Source: Pseudomonas sp. ACM7
GTDB taxonomy: Bacteria > Pseudomonadota > Gammaproteobacteria > Pseudomonadales > Pseudomonadaceae
Length of the DNA: 34,175 bases
Direction of reading: 5' to 3'
NCBI RefSeq assembly: GCF_004136015.1
Contig: NZ_CP024866.1
Location: forward strand, 4,960,360 to 4,994,534
In this document: piece by piece, positions 6,799 through 15,303 of the stretch
How positions within the stretch are numbered: the stretch's first letter is position 1
Layout of the letters: each line of letters starts with the position of its first letter
Translations under genes and position numbers: made by a program
The notes under the pieces: model-generated
Database searches by the model: none
Told to the model about the DNA's origin: nothing
The model's input: the letters and a program-made list of their open reading frames with translations, nothing else

Positions 6799-7590
6799 AT
6801 GGATGTTGCGCAAAGAAAACCGTCACTCCTCACAGGTATGCTTGATGTGCATGACCTCGATGAGTGCCGCAACATTCAAAAAGGAGCTGTGTTTATCATT
6901 GCCTCGGGGGCGTCCGCTAAAGATTTTCCGCTGGAAAAGTTTGCCGACATTCCGATGATTACGATGAATGGCGCCATCTCCATGTTCTCCGGGACAGGTA
7001 CCAAGCCATTCTTTTATGCCTGTACAGATCAAGGCTTTTCCCGACAGCAACCCGAACTGTTTTCAGAGGCGATGCGCATCAGTCAGCGGGTTGCACTGTG
7101 GCAAGAGCACATCTGGCATACGACGGTAGCGCCTGAGGGCGAACTGTATTTACTCGGCCGAGCACCCAAGCTCTCCTGGACGGACCTGGTTTTCAGGGCC
7201 GATAAAGAACTGGTCAGAAGTCGCAAGCTCGGAAACGGCCGCAATAGAACCCTTGGTTTCAGCAAGAACCTTAAACGCGGTTTTTTTGATGCCCGTACGG
7301 TGGCTTATCTGGCGTTGCAGATTGCCTATCACGTGGGCTTCACCAAGGTGTTTTTGGTAGGCGTCGACTTGAATCAGTCTGTGAGCCGTTTTTACGAAGA
7401 GGCAGGCACGTTCGCCTCGCCATGCCTGCTCGATCAGCATTTTTATACGAGAATCCTGCCGTCGTTCGAGATCTTGTCGAAGTACGTCGTGGATGATGAT
7501 TTTCAGGTCTACAACCTGTCCAGTTCCTCAAGGATTCCGGGTGAACTTATTCCCCGAGTGACGCTGGATGAGATCGACAAGATGATCTAA
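6799..7590 (+). CDS. LPS core biosynthesis protein, WaaZ/RfaZ-like
   Basis: The product is 263 residues, soluble, without a signal. Near the N-terminus it has a Rossmann-like loop, VFIIASGASAKDFPLEKF then MITMNGAI. In the middle it has LGFSKNLKRGFFDARTVAYL and then VFLVGVDLNQSVSRFYEE. These features match, from memory, the WaaZ/RfaZ proteins, which affect addition of an extra sugar (KdoIII) to the inner core of lipopolysaccharide. They are related in fold to DUF115/MptE-like proteins. Its sugar substrate here is unknown. I chose the ATG at 6799 because AGGGAA lies seven bases upstream; a TTG two codons earlier is possible. It is a single gene with its own terminator, outside any LPS cluster seen here. 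Confidence 0.65.
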   Translation: MDVAQRKPSLLTGMLDVHDLDECRNIQKGAVFIIASGASAKDFPLEKFADIPMITMNGAISMFSGTGTKPFFYACTDQGFSRQQPELFSEAMRISQRVALWQEHIWHTTVAPEGELYLLGRAPKLSWTDLVFRADKELVRSRKLGNGRNRTLGFSKNLKRGFFDARTVAYLALQIAYHVGFTKVFLVGVDLNQSVSRFYEEAGTFASPCLLDQHFYTRILPSFEILSKYVVDDDFQVYNLSSSSRIPGELIPRVTLDEIDKMI

Positions 7591-7612
7591 GGGTTGGTCG
7601 GGCTTTATTGAA

Positions 7613-7639
7613 ATGGGCGCCCTCGGGGCGCCCATTTTT
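7613..7639 (+). terminator. Rho-independent terminator of the WaaZ-like gene
   Basis: A nine-base perfect stem, ATGGGCGCC (7613-7621) with GGCGCCCAT (7627-7635), has a five-base loop and a T-run. Confidence 0.92.
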
Positions 7640-7756
7640 GTGTGTGTGATTTATCGACCGTCAACCGTTCGGCAATTGCGTCGGATCTGCAAATAAGTGT
7701 CGCCTAAGCTTTGATTTATCCGGACATTCTTCCGGTACTTACAAGGACGGTGTGGC

Positions 7757-8152
7757 ATGACTTTATTAAAGTTCGGCGCGTCGATCCTGATGGTCTGTCT
7801 GGCAGGCTGCGCGACCAGCAATAGTTATGAGCCTCCACCGGTTCCGGCATCTGCGATGACGCTAGACGATGGGCAAATTCATAGCACGTTAGTGGGTAAG
7901 AAGTTTTATGGAACCACCCGGCAGGGCAGTCACCCCTACTCGATCAGGTTTTTAGCCGATGGTATCGATGTGTTCGAGATGGCGCCTGACGCGCCGGAGA
8001 AAGAACGGTGGACTCTCAAAGACGGTGTTGTTTGCGTCATACCTAACAAGTACCCAACCGAATGCAGCCAAGTGAAGGTCGCCAATAATGTGTATTGGTT
8101 CGTCGACCCAAAGAACGGGAGAGTCAACGCACATCTGAAGCTCACGCCTTGA
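7757..8152 (+). CDS. Lipoprotein of unknown function, 131 residues
   Basis: The ATG at 7757 follows AAGGACGG, a usable ribosome-binding site. The N-terminus is a lipoprotein signal: FGASILMVCLAGC with lipobox LAGC, lipidated Cys at residue 18, followed by Ala-Thr. The mature domain of about 110 residues appears beta-rich. It contains STLVGKKFYGTT, then PYSIRFLADGIDVFEM and RWTLKDGVVCVIP. Two cysteines (in GVVCVIP and PTECSQV) may pair. The layout suggests a small barrel or sandwich sensing or structural lipoprotein, but no family is recognised. A terminator follows at 8170. Confidence 0.8.
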   Translation: MTLLKFGASILMVCLAGCATSNSYEPPPVPASAMTLDDGQIHSTLVGKKFYGTTRQGSHPYSIRFLADGIDVFEMAPDAPEKERWTLKDGVVCVIPNKYPTECSQVKVANNVYWFVDPKNGRVNAHLKLTP

Positions 8153-8169
8153 TGGTGATTCTCGTGAAG

Positions 8170-8200
8170 GAATGGGCGTTCGTGGTACGCCCATTCTTTG
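8170..8200 (+). terminator. Terminator behind the 131-residue lipoprotein gene
   Basis: The stem GAATGGGCG (8170-8178) pairs with CGCCCATTC (8188-8196) around a nine-base loop, followed by a short T-rich tail. The decayed aldolase gene begins immediately behind it. Confidence 0.8.
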
Positions 8201-8205
8201 TGATC

Positions 8206-8578
8206 ATGCCTGGCCCAGTTCCTCGCGCAAAAACTCCCGATTCGGAGGCCGCCATCACCGCTCGCACGGAATTGGCGGCGTGCTTTCAATTGGCGGCGCT
8301 GCACGGTTTGGAAGAGGGCATCTGCAACCACTTTTCCGCCATGGTGCCGGGTCGGGATGATCTGTTTTTCGTGAACTCCTACGGCTACGCGTTCGAAGAA
8401 GTCACCGCTGACAACCTGCTGGTGCGATTTTCAGGGCAACGTCGTGGTGGACGAAGACTACAACGGTCTGGCGCTCGACGAGTCTGAAGGCGACCGGATT
8501 GCCAGCGTCATGGGCGATGCCGACATTCTGTTTTTGAAGAACCACGGGGTGATCGTCGCCGATGCGGCGACTAGCCAA
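8206..8578 (+). pseudogene. Class II aldolase/adducin-family protein, frameshifted and deleted
   Basis: From the ATG at 8206 the frame encodes a typical family start: TARTELAACFQLAALHGLEE, then GICNHFSAMVPGRDDLFFVN and GYAFEEVTADNLLV. After 8420 it loses the frame; restoring about two bases gives LLV(C)DFQGNVVVD. The text then jumps to DYNGLALDESEGDRIASVMG and DADILFLKNHGVIVADA in another frame. The family, about 250 residues, has some 50 residues between these blocks, including the metal-binding HTHMP-type histidines. All of that is missing. The C-terminal third is also gone. It is certainly non-functional as an aldolase. The next gene starts within 100 bases. Confidence 0.85.
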
Positions 8579-8594
8579 AGGACATTTGCCCCAT

Positions 8595-8603
8595 CCCCCC
8601 CCC
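8595..8603. repeat. Nine-C homopolymer run
   Basis: An uninterrupted run of nine C bases lies 71 bases before the diguanylate cyclase start, at the edge of the decayed aldolase gene. Such runs can slip during replication or sequencing. No effect on a reading frame is evident. Confidence 0.6.
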
Positions 8604-8673
8604 GTAGACTAAGCTCACAAAAAATAAGGGATTTGGGGGTGTTACCCATGCCTTACCCTTACAGGACGCGCTT

Positions 8674-10245
8674 TTGCCAATCCCTCTTCACGATTCGTAC
8701 AACGCCACTGGCGTCACGTTGAAACGGTTACCTCTGCGCAAAGCAGCGGTACTGTTTATTGCGGTCGTGTGCCTGAGCCTGTGCGGTTTGCTTTACCTGC
8801 AACTGGAGCAGTCGCGCCGGCATGACTTGGCATTGGCGCAAGTGGCGTCATCAAACCTGACGCGGGCCATGGCGCAGCAGGCCGAAGACACCTTCATGCA
8901 AGCCGATCTGGTACTGACCAGTCTGGCGGACTGGATTCAGGCTGACGGTTTCGGCGCGCCCCAAAAGGCACGCTTGCAGAAAACGTTCGCCCGGCGGGTG
9001 CAGGCGCTGAATCAATTGCACGGGATATTTCTGTTCGACCAAAAGGGGCAGTGGATCGTTAGCTCCTTTGAAGACCTGCCACGCGGCCCGGGTGTGGCGG
9101 ATCGCGAGTACTTCAAGTTTCATCAGCAGAACGTCTCCTCCCTGGCGCACATCGGGCCGGCGATTCGCAGTCGAAAAAATGGCGAGTGGATCATCCCGAT
9201 ATCCAAACGGGTGAACGACAAGAATGGCAATTTCCAGGGCGTCTTGTTGGCCGGTATCAAGATGGCGTACTTCGATCAGTTCTTCAAAAGCTTCAGCATT
9301 GATGACAACGGTTCGATGTTTTTGGGGCTGACCGACGGAACGCTGCTGGCGCGACGGCCGTTTGTGGAATCGCTGATTGGCACATCACTGGCCAAGAGCG
9401 AGATCTTCGAGAAATTGCTGCCCAACGCGCCTTCCGGTAACGCGATGTTCAGCTCGCTGGTCGATGGTGTTGTGCGGTTGTATGGCTACCGTCAGCTCGA
9501 CACTTATCCGCTGGTCGTATCTGCCGCCTCGTCCAGGGATTCGATTCTCAAGGATTGGAACGACACGGCGTTTCGCTCCACGGTCATCGTTGCCCTGGTG
9601 GTGTTGGGCGTGGGGCTGTTCGGTTGGATGTTCCTTTATCAGGTGCGTGTCGGCGAACAGGTCGAGGCGGATTTGCGCAAGGCAAAGGAAGCGCTGAAGC
9701 TGATCGCGACCCACGACAGCCTGACCGGCCTGGCCAATCGCCGGCTGTTCGAGGGAGCGCTGGACATCGAGTTCGGCCGAGGCGCCCGGCAGTCGAGTTC
9801 GCTGAGCCTGATCATGCTCGATATCGATTACTTCAAGCGCTACAACGACGCTTACGGCCACGTGGCGGGGGACCATTGCCTGGCTGAAGTGGCGCGGGCG
9901 GTGAAGGGGTGCTGCCATCGAAAAGCCGATTTGGCGGTGCGGTACGGCGGTGAGGAGTTTGCGGTATTGCTGCCCGACACCGACATTCACGGCGCGATGG
10001 TGATTGCCGAGCAGATCCGCCGCAGTGTCATGGACAAGAACATCATCCACAGCGGTTCGCCCTCGGGCTACGTGACGGTCAGTCTGGGTTGTTATTCGTT
10101 TGTGCCGACGGGGCGGGACAGTATGGAAGTGTTCATCGAACGTGCGGATGCGGCGCTGTATCAAGCCAAGCATTCGGGGCGAAACCGCTCGGCGGTGCTG
10201 TCGATGGAGGGCGGTGTCGAGGCACTGCTGCGTTCGGATCGTTGA
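8674..10245 (+). CDS. Diguanylate cyclase with periplasmic dCache sensor
   Basis: The 523-residue inner-membrane protein makes the second messenger c-di-GMP from two GTP. Order: transmembrane helix 1 (about 24-43), a periplasmic dCache-type sensor (about 50-295), helix 2 (about 303-322), a short linker, and a GGDEF domain (about 342-510). The active-site motif is GGEEF (425-429). An inhibitory site RxxD (R416, D419) lies five residues before it, as in product-inhibited cyclases. The start is TTG at 8674, with AGGAC at 8662-8666. A second TTG at 8719 (then KRLPLRK) is possible; no ATG fits. It is separated from the next c-di-GMP enzyme by broken genes. The ligand sensed is unknown. Confidence 0.88.
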   Translation: MPIPLHDSYNATGVTLKRLPLRKAAVLFIAVVCLSLCGLLYLQLEQSRRHDLALAQVASSNLTRAMAQQAEDTFMQADLVLTSLADWIQADGFGAPQKARLQKTFARRVQALNQLHGIFLFDQKGQWIVSSFEDLPRGPGVADREYFKFHQQNVSSLAHIGPAIRSRKNGEWIIPISKRVNDKNGNFQGVLLAGIKMAYFDQFFKSFSIDDNGSMFLGLTDGTLLARRPFVESLIGTSLAKSEIFEKLLPNAPSGNAMFSSLVDGVVRLYGYRQLDTYPLVVSAASSRDSILKDWNDTAFRSTVIVALVVLGVGLFGWMFLYQVRVGEQVEADLRKAKEALKLIATHDSLTGLANRRLFEGALDIEFGRGARQSSSLSLIMLDIDYFKRYNDAYGHVAGDHCLAEVARAVKGCCHRKADLAVRYGGEEFAVLLPDTDIHGAMVIAEQIRRSVMDKNIIHSGSPSGYVTVSLGCYSFVPTGRDSMEVFIERADAALYQAKHSGRNRSAVLSMEGGVEALLRSDR

Positions 10246-10376
10246 GGTGTCTCTCGATGTTGTTTCACCCGCGCAACACCCCGGCCAGCCGGCTGTCTGC
10301 CTGTCAGATCCTCTTCAATTGATCGTCTAGAGTTGCGGTAACGCTGCCGATCCCGGCAGGTCTCCCCACCGCACGG

Positions 10377-11434
10377 ATGATCGTCAGAATGTTGATTACT
10401 CAAGCATTGACAGCCGTTGCTCTAACCGTTGCAGCCTGCGCCATCTTTCCGCTCGCGAGCCATGCTCAATCGAAAGTCACAGCCGAAGAAGCTCACGCCA
10501 TCGGCGTGGATGCCTACCTTTATTTTTACCCGCTGTTGACCATGGACATCACCCGCAAGCAATTCACCAACATCGAACCGGGCAAGGAATTCGGTAAAGG
10601 TCCGATGAATATGTTTGTCAGCGTGCCGCAGTATCCACCTGCCGATTTCAAAGGGGTGGTGCGCTCGAACTTCGACACCCTGTATTCCATTGCCTGGCTG
10701 GACTTGACCAAAGAACCGCAGGTGATCGCAGCGCCCGATACGGCCGGGCGTTTCTACTTGCTGCCGATGCTCGACATGTGGACCGATGTATTCGCCTCAC
10801 CGGGCTGGCGCACCACGGGCACCCAAGCGGGGCAGTTTCTGGTGACACCGCCGGGCTGGACCGGGACGGTGCCTGCCGGACTGAACCATCTGCCGGCGCC
10901 TACGCCCTTTGTCTGGGTCATTGGCCGCACCAAGACCGACGGCGCTGCGGACTACGCGGTGGTGCACAAGATTCAGGCCGGCTACACAGTGACGCCGTTG
11001 TCCCGCCTGGGCAAAAGCCCTGAGCCGGTCAGCGTGAACGTCGACCCGGCCGTGGATATGAAGACCCCGCCGAAGATCCAGGTCGACACAATGTCGGCAG
11101 CCAACTACTTCGCCTACGCCGCCGAACTGCTCAAAGTGCACCCAGCGCACATCACCGATCAGCCGATCCTGGCGCAGATGAAGCGTATCGGTATCGAACC
11201 CGGAAAATCCTTCGACATGGATGCGTTGGAACCTGAAATCAAAGCAGCACTTCAGACCGTGCCCGAGGACGCGCAGACGCTGATGACGTGGAAGGTTCCA
11301 ACCCTCGCTCGTGTGGTCAACGGCCGAAGGGTCGGTTCAACCTGACCACACGTTTGTATGGGCTCAAGCCCGAGGTGTTGAACGGCAAGTGGAACCTGTC
11401 GGCGGTCACAAGCCGGTGTGTAGCGCCCAACTGA
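10377..11434 (+). pseudogene. DUF1254/DUF1214 protein, internally deleted and frameshifted
   Basis: The first 322 codons encode a secreted DUF1254 protein: signal VALTVAACAIFPLASHA, then AYLYFYPLLTMDITRKQFTN, VVRSNFDTLYSIAWLDL and GRFYLLPMLDMWTDVFASPG. The frame breaks at codon 317 (after ARVVNG) and stops at 11345. From 11336 another frame resumes with FNLTTRLYGLKPEVLNGKWN, which is the usual C-terminal end of the DUF1214 domain, and stops at 11434. About 120 residues between these points, the bulk of DUF1214, are missing compared with the usual 450-490 residues. This is one deletion that also shifts the frame. The truncated N-terminal domain might still be made and exported, but the family protein is not. 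Confidence 0.82.
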
Positions 11435-11437
11435 CAG

Positions 11438-11464
11438 CAGCCGACGATCTCTCATCATCGGCTG
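11438..11464. terminator. Hairpin between convergent genes
   Basis: The arms CAGCCGACGAT (11438-11448) and ATCATCGGCTG (11454-11464) pair with one wobble around a five-base loop. It sits between the convergent DUF1254 remnant and the glycine-rich gene. There is no T-run on either side, so efficiency is uncertain. Confidence 0.55.
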
Positions 11465-11475
11465 CCTCTACGCGT

Positions 11476-11793
11476 TCAGCTGCCTGTCCCGCCTCCGGCA
11501 CCGCCTGTTCCTCCCCCCGCAGCACCCGTGCCACCCCCCGCGCCAGAGCCGCTGTTCCCACCGTTACCGCCGTTGCCGCCGCTGGAAGAGCCCGACCCGC
11601 TATTGCCGCCGTCAGCGTTGTGGCCGCCCGAAGGTTGGCCAGGGTTATTGTTGGGCGCCATTGTCGAGCCGCCGATTGAACCCGATTGGGTGCCGGTTGC
11701 ATCAGCGCCATCGCCTGAGGCTGCAAAAATGCCGACGGACATGGCGGACAGCACTCCAGCCAGTAATAGCGAAGTCATTTTGATGGTCATCAT
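11476..11793 (-). CDS. Secreted glycine-rich low-complexity protein, 105 residues
   Basis: The ATG complementary to 11791-11793 has GGAG about nine bases upstream. A signal peptide (KMTSLLLAGVLSAMSVGIFA) precedes a mature part made almost entirely of Gly, Ser, Asn, Ala and Thr. It has repeats such as SGSGSSSGGNGGNGGN and GGGTGAAGGGTGGAGGGTG. No Cys, no aromatic residue and no fixed fold are expected in the mature part. It could be a surface, matrix or cell-envelope filler protein, but function is unknown. The strong SD and signal sequence argue it is a real gene rather than a composition artefact. Confidence 0.65.
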   Translation of the reverse strand: MMTIKMTSLLLAGVLSAMSVGIFAASGDGADATGTQSGSIGGSTMAPNNNPGQPSGGHNADGGNSGSGSSSGGNGGNGGNSGSGAGGGTGAAGGGTGGAGGGTGS

Positions 11794-11884
11794 GGTGCGT
11801 CTCCAAAGATGAGTCGTTACCTGATGTTGGTATGAAGGGCAGGGCGGTTGGTGCCGATTGGTTGACGAGTGGTCGACGTACGTT

Positions 11885-12366
11885 TCAGGCGAAAGCCTCG
11901 CGCAGGTGGCTGATCGCTACTTCTACTGTCATTCCCGGTACAGTCGGCGGATCAGGCCGTTCACAAAACTCACGCCAGACAAACAGCGTCAGCTCGGCAC
12001 CATCGGTGATGCTTTCCGGGTGGGGGGAAGAGAAGGTCTCTAGCACTCTGTAGCGTGCATCCTGCCAGAACAAATCCTCGACCCAGTCGTAGATCGGTAT
12101 CACGTGAAAGTGAATCGGATGGCCGGGCACATGTCCGTAACGACCGATGTACAGTCGTTTGGGTTTGAACAACGTTTCGACAATCCGTTGAGTTTTCGCC
12201 AGCAGCGGGCCGAGCTCGGCGAGGGCGCTTTCGGGCAGTTCGTGGAGGGCGCTGACGTTCGCTCGGGCGCGAGCATCACGTAACCCGGCAGTGCCGAGTT
12301 GAGGCGGTGGTTGACGATCCAGTGTTCGGTTTCATGGAGGATGAAGTGCTGGGGGATGAGGGGCAT
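11885..12366 (-). pseudogene. HIT-like family protein with a one-base frameshift
   Basis: The gene starts at the ATG complementary to 12364-12366 (MPLIPQHFILHETEHWIVNH). It reads LNSALPGYVMLAP and then loses frame near plus 12270. Adding one C to the CCC run restores a smooth reading, MLAPRANVSALHELPESALA, through LAKTQRIVETLFKPKRLYIG and HVPGHPIHFHVIPIYDWV to a stop at 11885. The repaired product is 160 residues. HIT proteins are nucleotide hydrolases or transferases using an HxHxH motif. Here IHFHVIP keeps two of the three histidines at the usual spacing. The single-base defect in a homopolymer may be a real mutation or a sequencing slip. Confidence 0.75.
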
Positions 12367-12633
12367 GTCATGACTTCCTTTTCTTGCGCGATAACAAACG
12401 ATGGCGACGTACCCAGTCGGGAGTACGCGGGCGTTGCTTGCAATTACAGGGCTGCAGCCGTCGATTGGCAATGGTTGTGTGAACGGTTCTTTAATTGCGG
12501 CAATGACTCGCGCTATCCCTGCGCCAAGGCCCAGCATGGCTGCTATGTTCAGTAAGCGTTCGGCGAGTGCCCTGGTAAAAAGCATTGCGAGCGTCGCATC
12601 CCGATCAGGCAATCGATTGACAGGATCAAGTGC

Positions 12634-15204
12634 ATGGATATGAACGCTGTTACCACCGTCGCCGCTCCCCGTCATACGCCGATAACCCGCAACCTGGTGT
12701 TTGTCATCGGCTTGCTGTTTGTCCTGGGTGTGCTGATCGCCCTGTTGGCCTTGTTCAACATTGCCGGGAGGCTGGACGCCCAGGAGCTGGCCAAGACCAC
12801 TTTCTACACCCAGCGTGCGCTGGAAAACCGCATCACCGCCTCGAAAAGCTACGTCGCCAGTTATGCAAACTGGACGACCGCCTACGACCATTTGAACGGC
12901 CAGGTCGATGTGCAATGGGCCTACATCGAGCAGAACCTGGGCAAAACCTTGTTCCGCATCGATCACTACGATGGCGTCTTCGTGGTCGATCATCAGCAAA
13001 CCAAATACGCAGTGGTGCGCGGGCTTCAGGTGCAGGAGGCGGCGACCACCTATCTTTCGGCATCGATGGCGACGCTGATACAGGCAGTCCAGAGTCAGGA
13101 AAGCCTCATTGAACCCGTCAGCCAGTTCACGCTGTTCGAGGGCAAACCGGCATTGCTGACGGCTGCCGCGATCGTCCCCAATGACGAAAGGCCGGCGGTC
13201 GATCCTCAAAGCACCTCGGTGCTGGTGTTCGTCGACCAATTAAGCCCTGACAAGCTCAGCGTCCTGAGCGCCGATTACGGTTTGCATGATTTAAACCTGA
13301 CGCCTGATAACGCCATCTCGCCCGACAGGCCAGCCGTGGCAATGGCGGACACCGGCTACAGCCTGGTTTCCCGACTTGAGCAACCGGGTCACCAGTTGCT
13401 CTGGTCGCTGCTGCCGCCATTGGGCGGCGCGCTGTTGGTGCTGGCGTTGTTAACAGCTTATTTCTTCCGGTATGTCTTGCGCACGTCCGGGCACGTGGAT
13501 GCCAGCTACACCAGCCTCGATTTATCGAACCAGGCGCTGGAGGCCAGTGAAGAGCGATTTCGTGCCGTGGCTGAGGCCGCTTCCGACTGGATCTGGGAAA
13601 TCGACGACAAGCATTGCCTCTCTTATCTGTCAGGACGTTTCGCCACCGTCACCGGTTATTCCGATCAGCAATGGATCGGGCAGGACATCGGGCAACTGCT
13701 CAATTGCGATACGCTGTCCTTGTCGCTGTGGCTGCATAAGCTCAATGAAGAACAGCCCGTCAGCCATTTGCGCTGCTCCTATCGCGATCAGTCGGGACAA
13801 CAGCGTATTTGCCGGGTTTCGGCACGACCCATCCATCGCAAGGGCGCGGTGCTGGGCTATCGCGGAACGGCCAGCGACATCACCGATGAAGTCGCCGCCC
13901 ATGCCCAGATCCAGCATCTGTCGTTGCATGATGCCCTGACGGGGCTGCCGAATCGCAACAAACTGGCGCGTTACCTCGACGAGGCCTTGGCGCAGAAAGG
14001 GCATTCGGCGGCACTGGCGCTGTTGATGATCGATCTGGATAACTTCAAGCCGATCAACGACTCCCTTGGCCACCCGGCTGGCGACGCCGTACTGCTGGAA
14101 GTGGCCACCCGATTGCGCGAGTGCACGCGGGACATCGATCTGGTCGCCCGGCTCGGTGGTGATGAGTTTGTGCTGGTGCTCAACGGCATGGACAGTCACG
14201 CCGAAATCGACCGGTTCTGCGAGCGTTTGCTCGAGAGCCTGCAGCAGCCGATTCATTACGAGCATCACACGCTGCACATCGGCGCGAGCATCGGTGTCGC
14301 CTTGAGTCGGCGTCAGGGTCACATTCCCAATGAGCTGATCCGGTGTGCCGACATTGCGCTGTATCAGGCTAAATCCAACGGTAAGAAGACCTGGTGCTAC
14401 TTTTCGCCGCACATGAACGATCAGATCCAGCATCGTCGGCAACTGGAAAACGACCTGCGCCGGGCGATCAAGAACAACGAGTTCGTGATGCATTACCAGC
14501 CGCGCTACAACATGGGCGGCAAGCAGGTGGTTTCGGTGGAAGCGTTGCTGCGCTGGCAGCATCCGGAACAGGGGCTGCTGAGCCCCGACGAGTTTATCCC
14601 TTTGGCCGAGCAGACTGACCTGATCGTGCCTTTGGGGCGCTGGGTGTTGCGCGAAGCCTGTGAAACGGCCCTGACCTGGCCCGGTGCGTTGATGGTGTCG
14701 GTCAATTTGTCGCCTGTGCAATTTGCCCGCAGCGATGTGGTGGAGGACGTCAGGGAGGCATTGATCCAGACCCGTTTACCGGCCAGTCGGCTGGAGCTGG
14801 AGATCACCGAAAACGTGATGCTCATCGATGTGGATGGCGCGTTGGCGACCATGAATGCGCTCAAGGAACTGGGTGTGCGGTTGAACATGGACGACTTCGG
14901 TACCGGCTATTCGTCCCTGGGTTACTTGCGCACGTACCCGTTCGACGGGATCAAGATCGACAAGCGTTTCATCTCGTCCATGAGCGGCGGCGGCAATGAT
15001 CGCGCCGTGGTGCAGGCGATCATCAACCTGGGCAAAGCCATGGGCCTGACCGTGACGGCAGAGGGCGTCGAGACCCTGGAGCAACTGGACTTCCTGGTCT
15101 CGGACCAGTGCAATGAGGTGCAGGGTTTCTACTTGAGTCGGCCTATGGAAAAGCAGGCGTTGCTGCCATTGCTCAAGGCGTCGCATGACGAGTTTCCAGT
15201 GTAG
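12634..15204 (+). CDS. CHASE4-PAS-GGDEF-EAL c-di-GMP enzyme
   Basis: The 856-residue inner-membrane protein joins synthesis and breakdown domains for c-di-GMP. Order: transmembrane helix 1 (about 20-42), periplasmic CHASE4-type sensor (about 50-240), helix 2 (about 259-280), PAS (about 304-425), GGDEF (about 428-590) and EAL (about 605-850). The cyclase motif is intact, GGDEF at 508-512, with an RxxD inhibitory site (R499, D502) five residues before. The EAL motif (E636-L638 in VEALLRW), E725 in ITENV, D753-D754 in MDDFGTGYSS and K774 in IKIDKRFI are all present. Both activities are therefore plausible. The ATG at 12634 has AGGA about eight bases upstream. It seems to be transcribed alone. 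Confidence 0.9.
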   Translation: MDMNAVTTVAAPRHTPITRNLVFVIGLLFVLGVLIALLALFNIAGRLDAQELAKTTFYTQRALENRITASKSYVASYANWTTAYDHLNGQVDVQWAYIEQNLGKTLFRIDHYDGVFVVDHQQTKYAVVRGLQVQEAATTYLSASMATLIQAVQSQESLIEPVSQFTLFEGKPALLTAAAIVPNDERPAVDPQSTSVLVFVDQLSPDKLSVLSADYGLHDLNLTPDNAISPDRPAVAMADTGYSLVSRLEQPGHQLLWSLLPPLGGALLVLALLTAYFFRYVLRTSGHVDASYTSLDLSNQALEASEERFRAVAEAASDWIWEIDDKHCLSYLSGRFATVTGYSDQQWIGQDIGQLLNCDTLSLSLWLHKLNEEQPVSHLRCSYRDQSGQQRICRVSARPIHRKGAVLGYRGTASDITDEVAAHAQIQHLSLHDALTGLPNRNKLARYLDEALAQKGHSAALALLMIDLDNFKPINDSLGHPAGDAVLLEVATRLRECTRDIDLVARLGGDEFVLVLNGMDSHAEIDRFCERLLESLQQPIHYEHHTLHIGASIGVALSRRQGHIPNELIRCADIALYQAKSNGKKTWCYFSPHMNDQIQHRRQLENDLRRAIKNNEFVMHYQPRYNMGGKQVVSVEALLRWQHPEQGLLSPDEFIPLAEQTDLIVPLGRWVLREACETALTWPGALMVSVNLSPVQFARSDVVEDVREALIQTRLPASRLELEITENVMLIDVDGALATMNALKELGVRLNMDDFGTGYSSLGYLRTYPFDGIKIDKRFISSMSGGGNDRAVVQAIINLGKAMGLTVTAEGVETLEQLDFLVSDQCNEVQGFYLSRPMEKQALLPLLKASHDEFPV

Positions 15205-15303
15205 GGGCGTGCCTTTAGTCGCCTGACTCGCTCGTAGAGGCAACTGCCGGGACGCACCCCCGGTCACAACTGGATATCGACCCTGCGTTGCGAGCGTTGG
15301 AAC

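Noticed and set aside
12100..13239. A 379-codon minus-strand frame covering part of the HIT-like gene and the start of the GGDEF-EAL gene
   Set aside because: Only its last part is the true N-terminal reading of the HIT-like gene (from the ATG at 12366). The rest is antisense to the CHASE4 domain and not protein-like.
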